A stretch of 64,000 nt of DNA from Phocaeicola fibrisolvens (GCF_025567125.1 NZ_JAOQJI010000001.1:127714-191713); one strand, 5' to 3'. Shown: positions 7,639 through 16,803, counted from the stretch's first letter. Made by a program: numbers and translations. The notes: generated by a model not told the origin, from the letters alone.

Positions 7639-9294
7639 ATGTTAGAAAGATTTGTTGAACAGACGCATTTTACCTCGCAGGAGGATTTTATCGCGCATTT
7701 TAAGGTAAAGGTGCCGGAGAACTTTAACTTCGGCTATGATGTGGTGGATGCTTGGGCGGCAGAACGTCCGGAAAAGAACGCGTTGCTTTGGACCAACGAC
7801 AAGGGCGAGCACATTCAGTTTACGTATGCGGATTTGAAGAAATATACCGATATGACGGCTTCTTATTTTCAAAGTCTGGGTATCGGGCATGGCGACAAGG
7901 TGATGCTGATTCTGAAACGCCGATATGAGTTCTGGTTTTCCATCATTGCCTTGCACAAGATTGGGGCCATCACCATTCCGGCCACGCATTTGCTGACCAA
8001 GAAAGACATTGTGTACCGTTGCCAGGCGGCGGGCATCAAGGTGATTGTGGCTGCCGGCGAACCGGTCATCACGAAACATATCCTGGATGCCATGCCGGAA
8101 TCGCCGACGGTGGAACGGCTGGTGAGCGTGGGGCCTGAATATCCGGAAGGTTTTGAAGACTTCCATAAAGGGATGGAAGCGGCTCCTCCTTTCGTGCGTC
8201 CGGCTCATGTGAATACCAACGACGACATTTCCCTGATGTACTTCACCTCGGGTACGACCGGTGAACCGAAGATGGTGGCCCATGATTTCACGTATCCGTT
8301 GGGACACATTGCCACGGGATGTTTCTGGCATAACCTCCATGAAGACAGCCTGCATTTCACCATTGCCGATACGGGATGGGGAAAGGCCGTATGGGGAAAA
8401 CTCTACGGACAGATGATTGCGGGGGCCAATATCTTTGTGTACGATCATGAGAAGTTTACGCCGGCCGATATTCTGCAGAAGATTCACGACTATCACATCA
8501 CTTCACTTTGTGCGCCTCCTACCATCTACCGTTTTCTGATTCGGGAAGACTTGTCGAAGTACGACTTGTCGTCGCTGGAATATTGTACCACAGCGGGTGA
8601 GGCTCTGAACTATTCGGTGTATGAAACTTTCAAGCGTATCACGGGTATCCGGCTGATGGAAGGTTTCGGTCAGACGGAAACGGCTTTGACCCTGGCCACT
8701 TTCCCATGGATGGAACCCAAACCGGGCAGTATGGGTGTGCCCAATCCGCAGTATGACATTGATTTGCTGAAACCGGACGGTCGTTCGGCGGAAGATGGAG
8801 AACAAGGGCAGATTGTGGTGCGTACCGACAAGGGCAAACCGTTGGGACTGTTCAAGGAATACTATCGCGACCCGGCCTTGACGCACGAGGCATGGCATGA
8901 CGGGGTGTATTATACCGGTGATGTGGCCTGGCGTGACGAGGACGGTTACTACTGGTTTGTGGGCCGTGCCGACGATGTCATCAAGAGCTCCGGCTACCGT
9001 ATCGGCCCGTTCGAGGTGGAAAGTGCCCTGATGACCCATCCAGCGGTGGTGGAATGTGCCATTACCGGTGTGCCCGATGAAATTCGCGGACAGGTAGTGA
9101 AAGCAACCATTGTATTGGCAAAGGATTACAAGCAGAAAGCCGGGCCGGAACTGGTGAAGGAATTGCAAGACCACGTGAAACGGGTGACGGCGCCTTACAA
9201 GTATCCGCGTGTCATCGAATTTGTGGATGAATTGCCGAAGACCATCAGCGGTAAAATCCGCCGGGTGGAAATTCGAGAAAAAGACAATGCGTAA
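7639..9294 (+). CDS. AMP-forming acyl-CoA synthetase (acetyl/medium-chain type)
   Basis: 551 residues of the ANL superfamily: a carboxylate is activated as acyl-AMP and passed to CoA. Visible motifs are the phosphate loop YFTSGTTGEPKM (residues 201-212), the adenine-site GFGQTETAL, the hinge YYTGDVAWRDEDGYYWFVGR and the catalytic-lysine motif PKTISGKIRR (Lys539). The length suits medium-chain or acetyl-CoA-synthetase-like enzymes; chain-length preference cannot be read. I chose the ATG at 7639 (MLERFVEQTHFTSQEDF) over the TTG at 7627. It forms a two-gene unit with the upstream Xre-cupin regulator. A probable role is recovery of short or branched fatty acids, which is inference. Confidence 0.9.
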   Translation: MLERFVEQTHFTSQEDFIAHFKVKVPENFNFGYDVVDAWAAERPEKNALLWTNDKGEHIQFTYADLKKYTDMTASYFQSLGIGHGDKVMLILKRRYEFWFSIIALHKIGAITIPATHLLTKKDIVYRCQAAGIKVIVAAGEPVITKHILDAMPESPTVERLVSVGPEYPEGFEDFHKGMEAAPPFVRPAHVNTNDDISLMYFTSGTTGEPKMVAHDFTYPLGHIATGCFWHNLHEDSLHFTIADTGWGKAVWGKLYGQMIAGANIFVYDHEKFTPADILQKIHDYHITSLCAPPTIYRFLIREDLSKYDLSSLEYCTTAGEALNYSVYETFKRITGIRLMEGFGQTETALTLATFPWMEPKPGSMGVPNPQYDIDLLKPDGRSAEDGEQGQIVVRTDKGKPLGLFKEYYRDPALTHEAWHDGVYYTGDVAWRDEDGYYWFVGRADDVIKSSGYRIGPFEVESALMTHPAVVECAITGVPDEIRGQVVKATIVLAKDYKQKAGPELVKELQDHVKRVTAPYKYPRVIEFVDELPKTISGKIRRVEIREKDNA

Positions 9295-9308
9295 ATGATA
9301 AAAAATAC

Positions 9309-9316
9309 TATCTTTG
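9309..9316 (+). promoter_or_regulatory. -7 element for the chondroitin-lyase gene
   Basis: TATCTTTG, a full TAnnTTTG match, 35 bp before the ATG at 9352. It shows that the lyase has its own promoter just after the synthetase stop at 9294. Confidence 0.6.
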
Positions 9317-9351
9317 CATCATTACGTAAAAATTTGAATTAATTTATCGGG

Positions 9352-12300
9352 ATGAAAGGTAGTTTTTTTATTAATTGGTTGTCTGCATTATGCATTTTTG
9401 CAGTTTCTGGGCCTTTGGGAGCTCAGGTGGTAAAGCATGAACGGCTACTTTCCTTTGAGGAGGGAGTGCCACAGGAACTTTCTGGAAGCAACTCGAAGTT
9501 GTCAATCACTGAGGAGCATTACAAGGATGGCACGCATTCCCTGCGATGGACGTATGAGCCGGGAGCAGTGCTTTCCTTGAAGAAGGATTTGAAGTTTGAA
9601 CCGAAAGATCCTACGGGAAAGGATACCTATTTGTCTGCTTTTATTGTATGGGTGTATAATGAAAAAGCCATTGATAAAAAAATTACCTTTCAGTTTCTGA
9701 AAGATGGGAAGGTGTGTACGTCTTTCCCGTTTGGCATCAACTTTACCGGATGGCGTGCAGCATGGGTGTGCTATGAGCGCGACATGGAAGGGACACCGGA
9801 AGAAGGGATGAACGAACTGCGCGTGGTGGCGCCGGATGTGAAAGGAGAACTGTTCATTGACCATTTGATTCCGGCCAGCAAGGTGGATGCCCGTCAGCAG
9901 GCGGCTGATGTGCAGGTACCTTTTGTGCACAAAGGTACTACGAATCACTGGCTGGTGATTTATCCGCATTCGTTGTGGAAATCCGACCTGCCTTTGGTAC
10001 CGGTGTCTGAGAAAGAACTTCAGGACATGCACTTGATGGAGAAGCGCTACCGGGACATGATTTATACGCCGGGCAAACTTTCCCAAAAACAGATTGACAA
10101 TATCCGTCGTAAATACGAGGCTTATCACATTGTATATAAGAATGGAAAGGTGAGTGGACTTCCTATCTTTATGGTGCGTCAGTCGGAAGCTTACGAGCGA
10201 ATGATTCCACACTGGGACAAGGATATGTTTACTAAACTGGGCATGGAGATGAAGGCCTATTTTGACCTGATGAAAGCCATTGCCGTGGCGTATCATAACG
10301 CACAGGATGCGGAGGTAAAGCAGGAAATGCGTCAGAAATTCATGGCCATGTACGCCCACATTACCGACCAGGGAGTAGCCTACGGGAGCTGCTGGGGTAA
10401 TATTCATCATTACGGATACAGCGTGCGCAACTTGTATATCTCTTATTTCCTGATGAAAGACGTGTTGCGGGAAGAAAACCGTCTGGCAGAAGCGGAAGCG
10501 ACCATGCGCTGGTATGCCATCACGAACGAGGTATATGCCAAACCGACCGGAAACGGTATTGACATGGATTCATTTAATACCCAGACTTCCGGACGGATTG
10601 CCAGTATCCTGATGATGGAAGATACGCCGGAAAAGTTGCGCTACCTGCGTTCTTTTTCCCGCTGGATTGATTATGGATGTCGGCCGGCACCGGGATTGGC
10701 AGGGGCGTTCAAGAGTGACGGGGCTGCTTTCCATCACCGGAACAATTATCCGGCCTACGCGGTAGGAGGACTGGACGGAGCGACCAATATGATTTACCTG
10801 ATGAGCGGAACGACCTTTGCGGTATCGGAACTGGCGCATCAGACGGTAAAGAATGTGTTGCTGGCCATGCGTTTCTATTGCAACCAGCAACAGTTTCCTT
10901 TGTCCATGTCGGGACGTCATCCCAACGGAAAAGGGAAACTGATTCCGGTGCAATATGCCATGATGGCGATTTCGGGTACTCCGGACGGAAAAGAAAAATA
11001 CGATGCAGAGATGGCGGCAGCTTACCTTCGACTGGTGAGAGAGCCTGTAAAACCCGGAGTGAATGAACCGGATTATTTGCCGCAGGCACCGGCCGGACTG
11101 GAACGAAAACTGGAAAAGAAATTGCTGAAGGCAGGCTTTGCGCCGGAAAAAGACCCGCAAGGAAATTTGGCGTTGGGATACGGCTGTGTGTCTGTACAGC
11201 GTCGGAGCAACTGGGCGGCAGTCGTACGTGGTTTTTCTCGTTATTTTTGGGATGCCGAGCATTACCTGGATGCGAATTTCTACGGACGTTATCTGGGTTA
11301 TGGCAGCATGCAGGTGCTGACGGCCCGACCGGGAGAAAGAGTGACCTTTACGACCAGTGGGTGGCAGGAAAACGGCTTCGATTGGAACCGGATTCCGGGT
11401 GTTACTTCCATTCATCTGCCGTTTGACCAGTTGCGTGCCCGGGTATTGAACGTGGATGCTTTCTCAGGCATGGAAGAAATGCTGTATTCAGATGAAGCAT
11501 TTGCGGGAGGACTTTCGCAAGAGCACGAGAATGGCAATTTTGGCATGAAGTTGCATGAACATGACAAGTACAACGGCTCACACCGTGCGTGGATATCCTA
11601 TCATTTCTTTGGAAATACGATTGTGGCCTTGGGTTCAGACATAGAAAACCTCAATCAGGAGTATCCAACTGAAACTACGGTGTTCCAGTTGGCTGCCATT
11701 ACGCCAGAAGAAAAGGCTTACTGGAATAAATGGACCGACAACGGTCATACGTATCTGGCTCCGAATGGAATCGGTTATTATGTACCTGGAAAGGCTTCGT
11801 TTGAAAAGCATTTCCCGCAAGTTACAGTGGGAGAACGCAGTGTGAAACCAACGTCGGGCGATTGGGTTTCGCTGGTATTCAATCATGGAAAAGCCCCGAA
11901 AGGAACTTCGTATGAATATGCCGTATTGCCTCAGACGGATGAGGCGGCCTTGACGCAGTTTGCCAAGCACCCTACTTATCGAGTGCTTCAGAAAGACCGG
12001 AACGCGCATATCGTAACTTCCAAAGCCGAGCATCTGACTTCTTATGTTTTGTTTGAAACGCCTCAGAAGAGTTTGCCGGGAGATTTTATCGAGAAAGCAG
12101 ACACTTCCTGTCTGGCCATGGTGAAACAGGTGGATAAGAAGAAACTGGTGTTGACGGTGGCTCAGCCGGATATGGCTTTTTATCGTGGCCCCAGCGATGA
12201 GGCTTTTGACGAGAATGGCAAGCGAATAGAACGCAGCATTTATTCTCGTCCTTGGATTGACAACGAGAGTCAGGAAATCCCGGTCACCCTCACTTTGAAA

Positions 12301-12420
12301 GGAAAATGGAACGTGACTCCTCATCCGGCTGTGGAAGTGCTGAAGGCTGATAAGAAACAGACCGTGTTACGGTTTACGTGCCGGGAAGGAAAAAGCTACG
12401 ATGTACAGTTGAGTAAATAG
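9352..12420 (+). CDS. Chondroitin sulfate ABC-type lyase (PL8 family)
   Basis: 1022 residues with an N-terminal signal peptide ending near AVSGPLGAQ. The order is a jelly-roll Lyase_N domain (about 30-200), an alpha/alpha-toroid catalytic domain (about 210-560) and the PL8 beta-sandwich domains to the end. The segment FHHRNNYPAY places His462 and Tyr469 like the catalytic His501/Tyr508 of Proteus vulgaris ABC lyase I, and SMSGRHP gives Arg522 like its Arg560. Family enzymes cleave chondroitin and dermatan sulfates by beta-elimination in the periplasm or at the surface. No sulfatase, GH88 hydrolase, SusC/D or regulator is adjacent, so the product-processing genes must be elsewhere. Dermatan or hyaluronan preference cannot be judged. 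Confidence 0.88.
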   Translation: MKGSFFINWLSALCIFAVSGPLGAQVVKHERLLSFEEGVPQELSGSNSKLSITEEHYKDGTHSLRWTYEPGAVLSLKKDLKFEPKDPTGKDTYLSAFIVWVYNEKAIDKKITFQFLKDGKVCTSFPFGINFTGWRAAWVCYERDMEGTPEEGMNELRVVAPDVKGELFIDHLIPASKVDARQQAADVQVPFVHKGTTNHWLVIYPHSLWKSDLPLVPVSEKELQDMHLMEKRYRDMIYTPGKLSQKQIDNIRRKYEAYHIVYKNGKVSGLPIFMVRQSEAYERMIPHWDKDMFTKLGMEMKAYFDLMKAIAVAYHNAQDAEVKQEMRQKFMAMYAHITDQGVAYGSCWGNIHHYGYSVRNLYISYFLMKDVLREENRLAEAEATMRWYAITNEVYAKPTGNGIDMDSFNTQTSGRIASILMMEDTPEKLRYLRSFSRWIDYGCRPAPGLAGAFKSDGAAFHHRNNYPAYAVGGLDGATNMIYLMSGTTFAVSELAHQTVKNVLLAMRFYCNQQQFPLSMSGRHPNGKGKLIPVQYAMMAISGTPDGKEKYDAEMAAAYLRLVREPVKPGVNEPDYLPQAPAGLERKLEKKLLKAGFAPEKDPQGNLALGYGCVSVQRRSNWAAVVRGFSRYFWDAEHYLDANFYGRYLGYGSMQVLTARPGERVTFTTSGWQENGFDWNRIPGVTSIHLPFDQLRARVLNVDAFSGMEEMLYSDEAFAGGLSQEHENGNFGMKLHEHDKYNGSHRAWISYHFFGNTIVALGSDIENLNQEYPTETTVFQLAAITPEEKAYWNKWTDNGHTYLAPNGIGYYVPGKASFEKHFPQVTVGERSVKPTSGDWVSLVFNHGKAPKGTSYEYAVLPQTDEAALTQFAKHPTYRVLQKDRNAHIVTSKAEHLTSYVLFETPQKSLPGDFIEKADTSCLAMVKQVDKKKLVLTVAQPDMAFYRGPSDEAFDENGKRIERSIYSRPWIDNESQEIPVTLTLKGKWNVTPHPAVEVLKADKKQTVLRFTCREGKSYDVQLSK

Positions 12421-12450
12421 AATGTGGATGTAAGCAAAGAATAAAACCAA

Positions 12451-12493
12451 ACAAGCAAGCCGGAGTGCATAAAGAGCGCCCCGGCTTGCTTGT
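12451..12493. terminator. 13-bp perfect hairpin between convergent lyase and nadK genes
   Basis: ACAAGCAAGCCGG (12451-12463) pairs perfectly with CCGGCTTGCTTGT (12481-12493) across a 17-nt loop. It lies 30 bp after the lyase stop and 28 bp after the nadK stop. The minus-strand side is followed by a T-rich stretch (TTGGTTTTAT), the plus side is not, so it should act best on nadK while serving both transcripts. Confidence 0.75.
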
Positions 12494-12520
12494 GTATCGT
12501 GGTTATGCAATCAATTTTTT

Positions 12521-13396
12521 CTAAATACGGGTATCGGCTCCCCACATCATTTTCTCGCGCAGGGTGTTGAAGAAAGAGTGATGGCAGCGTTTCACAATGC
12601 GGATGAAATGTTCACCCCGTCGGATGGTCAGTTGGCTACCTTCGCGGAAGGTTTCACTGCGGCCGTCGATGGCAATCAGAAAATTGTGACTGCGGCTTTC
12701 CACTTCCAGGGTGATTTCCCAGTCATCCCGAATCACGATGGGGCGTACGTTGAGGCTGTGCGGGGCTACGGCGGTCAGGCTGATGGTTCCGCTTTGAGGA
12801 ACCAGAATCGGGCCACCCACACTGAGGGAGTATCCCGTGGATCCCGTTGGAGTGGCAATGATCAGTCCATCGGCCTGATACACATTCAGTAATTCCCCGT
12901 TGACGTATGCGCGAATGGAAATCATGGAAGAACTGTCAAGTTTCAGGATGGCAATTTCATTCAGTCCGTAGGGATACCCTTTCAGTACCTGGCCGTTGCT
13001 GGTCAGTTTCAAGACCCTTCGCGGTTCGGCCAAGTACATTCCTTGGTGGATTTCTTCGAAGGTCTCTTCCATCTGGTCGGGGGTAATATCGGCCAAAAAT
13101 CCCAAGCGGCCGGTGTTGATACCCAATATGGGAATTTCTTTGTTCCCTACTAAGCTGGCAGTTTTCAGAAACGTACCGTCTCCTCCGATGCTGAGCGCCA
13201 TGTCGGCAGTAAAGTCATCGTGCCCGTTGAAGATTTCCAAACCGGTTAAATCCGCGCTCGTATGCAGACGCAGAAACTCGTAGAATTCACGGTGAATGCA
13301 AATGTGTGCTTCCTTCCGGCGAAGGATTTCCAGCAAATGGGTCACGTGAGCTGATTTATGTTCCTGATACGTATTTCCAAAGAGGGCGAATTTCAT
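12521..13396 (-). CDS. nadK: NAD kinase
   Basis: 291 residues from MKFALFGNTYQ. It makes NADP from NAD using ATP or polyphosphate. Diagnostic motifs are GGDGTFLKTAS (the catalytic GGDG), NTGRLGFLADI, and the substrate-binding TPTGSTGYSLSVGG; the length is typical of bacterial PpnK. A frame opens further upstream at 13447, but its 17 extra residues fall in the leader and the family normally begins at MKF. It is transcribed away from the pdxJ operon from an overlapping promoter region. Confidence 0.95.
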   Translation of the reverse strand: MKFALFGNTYQEHKSAHVTHLLEILRRKEAHICIHREFYEFLRLHTSADLTGLEIFNGHDDFTADMALSIGGDGTFLKTASLVGNKEIPILGINTGRLGFLADITPDQMEETFEEIHQGMYLAEPRRVLKLTSNGQVLKGYPYGLNEIAILKLDSSSMISIRAYVNGELLNVYQADGLIIATPTGSTGYSLSVGGPILVPQSGTISLTAVAPHSLNVRPIVIRDDWEITLEVESRSHNFLIAIDGRSETFREGSQLTIRRGEHFIRIVKRCHHSFFNTLREKMMWGADTRI

Positions 13397-13470
13397 CTTC
13401 CGCTGCATATAGGGTGGTTTTTTATCAATCTTTTTAAGAATAAACATGGCAAGTTTCTCGTAAAACCTGC

Positions 13471-13478
13471 TAACTTTG
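13471..13478 (+). promoter_or_regulatory. -7 element for the pdxJ-exbB-exbD-tonB operon
   Basis: TAACTTTG, a full TAnnTTTG match, 37 bp before the pdxJ ATG. The predicted start near 13484-13486 nearly coincides with that of the opposing nadK promoter. Confidence 0.65.
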
Positions 13479-13491
13479 CACGTTGTTGACG

Positions 13492-13499
13492 CAAAGATA
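13492..13499 (-). promoter_or_regulatory. -7 element for nadK
   Basis: Minus-strand TATCTTTG, a full match, 95 bp before the nadK ATG. It lies downstream of the predicted pdxJ start site, so the two polymerases would face each other across the same few bases. Confidence 0.6.
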
Positions 13500-13515
13500 T
13501 AAAAAATCGTGCAAT

Positions 13516-14229
13516 ATGACTAAATTAAGTGTGAATATAAATAAGGTGGCTACGCTTCGAAATGCACGAGGCGGAAACAACCCTGATGTAGAGAAAGTAG
13601 CACTGGACTGCGAGCAGTTTGGGGCGGAAGGTATTACGGTTCATCCACGTCCGGATGAACGGCATATCCGTTATGCCGATGTGTATGCCTTGCGCCCGGT
13701 GTTGAAAACCGAATTTAATATCGAAGGATATCCCTCGAAGGAGTTCGTCGATTTGGTGTTGAGGGTGAAACCCACTCAGGTTACTTTGGTCCCGGATGCG
13801 CCAGACCAGATTACTTCTAATTGTGGATGGGATACCAAAACGCATCAGTCTTTCCTTACCGAGCTGATGGATACATTCGGAGAAGCGGGTATACGTACTT
13901 CTATCTTTGTGGGAACGGATCTGGAAATGATTGAATATGCGGCTAAGACAGGTGCAGACCGAGTTGAGTTGTATACGGAACCTTATGCCTCTCTTTATCC
14001 TCAAAATCCGGAAGCAGCGGTTGCTCCTTTTGTAGCGGCTGCCGACCGTGTGCACAAGTTGGGTATGGGGTTGAATGCAGGACACGATTTGAGCCTGGTG
14101 AATCTGAAATATTTTCACGAACATATACCTTGGTTGGATGAAGTCTCTATCGGTCATGCCTTGATATGCGATGCACTGTATTTAGGATTGAAGAAAACCA
14201 TTGAAGAATATAAAAATTGCCTTCGTTAA
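13516..14229 (+). CDS. pdxJ: Pyridoxine 5'-phosphate synthase
   Basis: 237 residues from MTKLSVNINKVATLRNARGG. It condenses 1-deoxy-xylulose 5-phosphate with 3-amino-2-oxopropyl phosphate to form pyridoxine phosphate in vitamin B6 synthesis. The family's ring of motifs is present: VNINKVATLRNARGG, GITVHPRPDERHI, DRVELYTEPYAS, and GMGLNAGHDLSLVNL. Length is normal for the TIM-barrel family. It is the first gene of a tightly packed operon, with only 3 bp between its stop and exbB. Its DXP substrate also feeds the MEP pathway, to which ispD further down the operon belongs. Confidence 0.95.
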   Translation: MTKLSVNINKVATLRNARGGNNPDVEKVALDCEQFGAEGITVHPRPDERHIRYADVYALRPVLKTEFNIEGYPSKEFVDLVLRVKPTQVTLVPDAPDQITSNCGWDTKTHQSFLTELMDTFGEAGIRTSIFVGTDLEMIEYAAKTGADRVELYTEPYASLYPQNPEAAVAPFVAAADRVHKLGMGLNAGHDLSLVNLKYFHEHIPWLDEVSIGHALICDALYLGLKKTIEEYKNCLR

Positions 14230-14232
14230 ATT

Positions 14233-14952
14233 ATGATGACATTAACTTTACTGGCTGCCGCTCAGGCTGTAGCCGACACAATGGCCGGAGCAAATCCGGT
14301 ACTGACTCCGGTTTCTTCCGGTGAGCCACAGATGAATCTTTGGGACATGGCCTGCAAGGGAGGCTGGATTATGATTGTACTGGCTGTGATGTCGGTAATT
14401 GCTTTCTATATTTTCTTTGAACGGGCAGTAGCCATCCGTAAGGCGGGAAAGGATGATCCTTTGTTTATGGACCGCATCCGCGACTACATCAAGTCGGGCG
14501 AAATCAAGTCGGCCATCAACTATTGCCGCATTACGAACACTCCTTCGGCCCGCATGATTGAGAAGGGAATTACCCGTATGGGCCGTCCGGTAGCCGATGT
14601 GCAGGCCGCCATTGAAAATACTGGAAACATTGAAGTGGCCAAGCTGGAAAACGGCTTGTCTATCATGGCTACCATTTCGAGCGGGGCACCGATGTTGGGA
14701 TTCCTCGGAACGGTGACTGGTATGGTGCGTGCCTTTTGGAACATGGCCAATGCGGGCAACAACATCGACATCACTTTGTTGTCGAGCGGTATTTACGAAG
14801 CCATGATTACGACGGTGGGCGGATTGGTGGTCGGCATTGCCACGATGTTTGCCTACAACCATCTGGTGTACCGTGTGGACAAGGTGGTGAGTCAGATGGA
14901 AGCACGCACACTGGCTTTCATGGACTTGTTGAATGAACCGACTGAAAAATAA
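14233..14952 (+). CDS. exbB: ExbB/TolQ/MotA-type proton channel protein
   Basis: 239 residues with three hydrophobic segments (about 40-62, 135-160 and 180-205). The conserved MotA/TolQ core is APMLGFLGTVTGMVRAF followed by ITTVGGLVVGIATMFAYN. Together with ExbD it forms the inner-membrane proton channel that energises TonB and hence the TonB-dependent receptors, such as those at 0.5 kb and 27 kb. An N-terminal periplasmic stretch of about 35 residues (QAVADTMAGANP) is longer than in E. coli ExbB, which is common in Bacteroidota. An alternative ATG immediately follows the first. Confidence 0.92.
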   Translation: MMTLTLLAAAQAVADTMAGANPVLTPVSSGEPQMNLWDMACKGGWIMIVLAVMSVIAFYIFFERAVAIRKAGKDDPLFMDRIRDYIKSGEIKSAINYCRITNTPSARMIEKGITRMGRPVADVQAAIENTGNIEVAKLENGLSIMATISSGAPMLGFLGTVTGMVRAFWNMANAGNNIDITLLSSGIYEAMITTVGGLVVGIATMFAYNHLVYRVDKVVSQMEARTLAFMDLLNEPTEK

Positions 14953-14958
14953 ACGCGT

Positions 14959-15375
14959 ATGGCATTAAAGAGAAGACAGAAAATATCACCCAGCTTCAGC
15001 ATGTCGTCTATGACCGACCTGATTTTCCTGCTGCTGATATTTTTTATGATTACTTCTACCATGGTATCGCCGAATGCCATCAAGGTGCTTCTGCCTCAAG
15101 GTTCGGAGCAGACTTCGGCCAAACCTATGGCGCGGGTGATCATTGACAAAGACCTGAACTATTATGGTGCTTTCGGCAACGAGGATGAAATGCCGCTGGC
15201 CATCGATGAGGTGGCTGCGTTTCTTCAGGAATGTGCCCGGAAAGAACCGGAAATGTATGTAGCCCTGTATGCCGACGAGTCCATTCCGTATCGTGAAATC
15301 GTTCGGGTGCTGAATATTGCGAACGAGAATCATTTTAAGATGGTCTTGGCAACTCGCCGTCCGGATAAAAACTAA
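14959..15375 (+). CDS. exbD: ExbD-type biopolymer transport protein
   Basis: 138 residues, one transmembrane helix near the N-terminus (MTDLIFLLLIFFMITSTMV) with the conserved Asp in its first turn that carries protons, then a periplasmic domain. The opening FSMSSMTDLIFLLL is the family signature. It begins 6 bp after exbB and precedes tonB by 8 bp. Many Bacteroidota operons of this kind carry two exbD copies; only one is present here. Confidence 0.92.
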   Translation: MALKRRQKISPSFSMSSMTDLIFLLLIFFMITSTMVSPNAIKVLLPQGSEQTSAKPMARVIIDKDLNYYGAFGNEDEMPLAIDEVAAFLQECARKEPEMYVALYADESIPYREIVRVLNIANENHFKMVLATRRPDKN

Positions 15376-15383
15376 AAAGCAGA

Positions 15384-16229
15384 GTGACGTTGAAAAAAAA
15401 TAAGGTAATCGGAATTGTATGTACGGTGGTTTTGCACCTGCTGGTGTTGCTGCTGCTGTTTTTCCTGAAGCTGACCGTGCCGGCAGAGCAGGAAGAGGGC
15501 GGTGTGCCCGTGATGCTGGGCAACACGGAACTGGCAGAAGGGGAAGCCGACCCTTATACCTTGACTGAGGTGGACATGATGCCGTCGGAAGAACCATCCT
15601 CTTCTCAAGAGGCTGCTGAGGCACCCGCCGTGGAGCAACCGATGATTACGCAGCAGGATGAACCTTCCTTGCAGGTGAAAAAGGAAACCCCGAAAAAAGA
15701 AACACCCAAGAAGGAGCAGCCGAAGAAAACGCCAGTGAAGACCGAAACGCAGACTGTGAACAAGCCTAAGGAGAAGACCGAGGCAGAGAAACGGGCCGAA
15801 GCAGAAAAGGCTGCGGCACAGGCGGCTGCCAACAAGATAGCCGGTGCTTTTGGAAAGGGTTCCCAGATGGGAAGTAAAGGCAATGCCTCCGGTGCCGGTT
15901 TGCAGGGAAGTCCTACCGGAAATTCCTCCACTGGAAAGACGAGTGGGGTAGGCGGTTATGGTACTTTCGATTTGAACGGTCGTTCGCTGGGCAGCGGAAA
16001 CCTTCCGGTGCCGGTGTACAACGTACAGGATGAGGGTCGCGTGGTGGTGACTATCGTGGTAAATCCCGCAGGACAGGTCATCAGTACCAGTATCAATAAG
16101 CGAACGAACACGGTAAATCCGGCATTGCGGAGAGCAGCGGAAGAAGCGGCCCGAAAAGCCCGCTTCAATGCGGTGGATGGGGTGAACAACCAGAGTGGTA
16201 CCATCACCTATTATTTTAAATTGAGATAA
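15384..16229 (+). CDS. tonB: TonB-family energy transducer
   Basis: 281 residues from a GTG. A single N-terminal membrane helix (IVCTVVLHLLVLLLLFFLKL) carries the conserved His that couples to ExbBD. A periplasm-spanning Lys/Pro/Glu-rich linker follows, including KKETPKKETPKKEQPKK (about residues 98-114), then a glycine/serine-rich stretch and a C-terminal domain (about 200-281) with VVTIVVNPAGQV that contacts TonB boxes. The C-terminal YYFKLR is typical of the Bacteroidota form. The adjacent exbB and exbD complete the complex. A downstream TTG at 15390 is an alternative start. Confidence 0.88.
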   Translation: MTLKKNKVIGIVCTVVLHLLVLLLLFFLKLTVPAEQEEGGVPVMLGNTELAEGEADPYTLTEVDMMPSEEPSSSQEAAEAPAVEQPMITQQDEPSLQVKKETPKKETPKKEQPKKTPVKTETQTVNKPKEKTEAEKRAEAEKAAAQAAANKIAGAFGKGSQMGSKGNASGAGLQGSPTGNSSTGKTSGVGGYGTFDLNGRSLGSGNLPVPVYNVQDEGRVVVTIVVNPAGQVISTSINKRTNTVNPALRRAAEEAARKARFNAVDGVNNQSGTITYYFKLR

Positions 16230-16254
16230 TTTTTAATTCTAAACAGATAGATTT

Positions 16255-16803
16255 ATGAAAGCAGTTTGTATCTTTTTGGCTGAAGGTTTCGAGGAAATGG
16301 AAGCCATGTTCCCGTTGGATATCATGCGTAGAGGCGGATTGAATGTGAAAACCGTGTCTGTAACCGGCAATAAGACCGTGACCAGCTCTCATCAGGTACC
16401 TATTGTAGCCGATATGTTGTTTGAAGACCTGAAAGAGGAAGAAGTGGAAATGATTGTACTTCCCGGAGGACTGCCAGGTGCCACTAACTTGGATGCACAT
16501 GATGGACTGGACAAGCTGATCATGAGTTTTGCTGCTGCCGGAAAACCGCTGGCTGCCATCTGTGCCGCACCGATGGTTTATGGCAAGCGTGGTTTGCTGA
16601 AAGGCAAGAAAGCAACCTGCTATCCGGGCTTCGACAAGTTCCTGGAAGGAGCGGAATATACAGGCAACATGGTCGAAATCGTGGACAATTTCATTTTGGG
16701 TAAAGGTCCGGGTGCCGCACCTGCCTTTGGCTTTGCCATTCTGGAAAAATATGCCGGTGCAGAAAAGACCCTTGAAGTGAAAAAAGGAATGTTGCTGGCA
16801 TAA
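16255..16803 (+). CDS. DJ-1/PfpI-family protein (YajL-like)
   Basis: 182 residues of the DJ-1/ThiJ/PfpI fold. The acidic partner (AEGFEEMEA, around residue 15) and the nucleophile-elbow cysteine (LAAICAAPMVYG, near residue 104) are both present, as are VLPGGLPGA and the closing GKGPGAAPAFG. Homologues are implicated in repair of glyoxal-modified proteins or nucleotides and in oxidative-stress protection; which applies here is unknown. It sits in the pdxJ-tonB operon with 25 bp in front, and its stop overlaps the ispD start by one base. Confidence 0.9.
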   Translation: MKAVCIFLAEGFEEMEAMFPLDIMRRGGLNVKTVSVTGNKTVTSSHQVPIVADMLFEDLKEEEVEMIVLPGGLPGATNLDAHDGLDKLIMSFAAAGKPLAAICAAPMVYGKRGLLKGKKATCYPGFDKFLEGAEYTGNMVEIVDNFILGKGPGAAPAFGFAILEKYAGAEKTLEVKKGMLLA

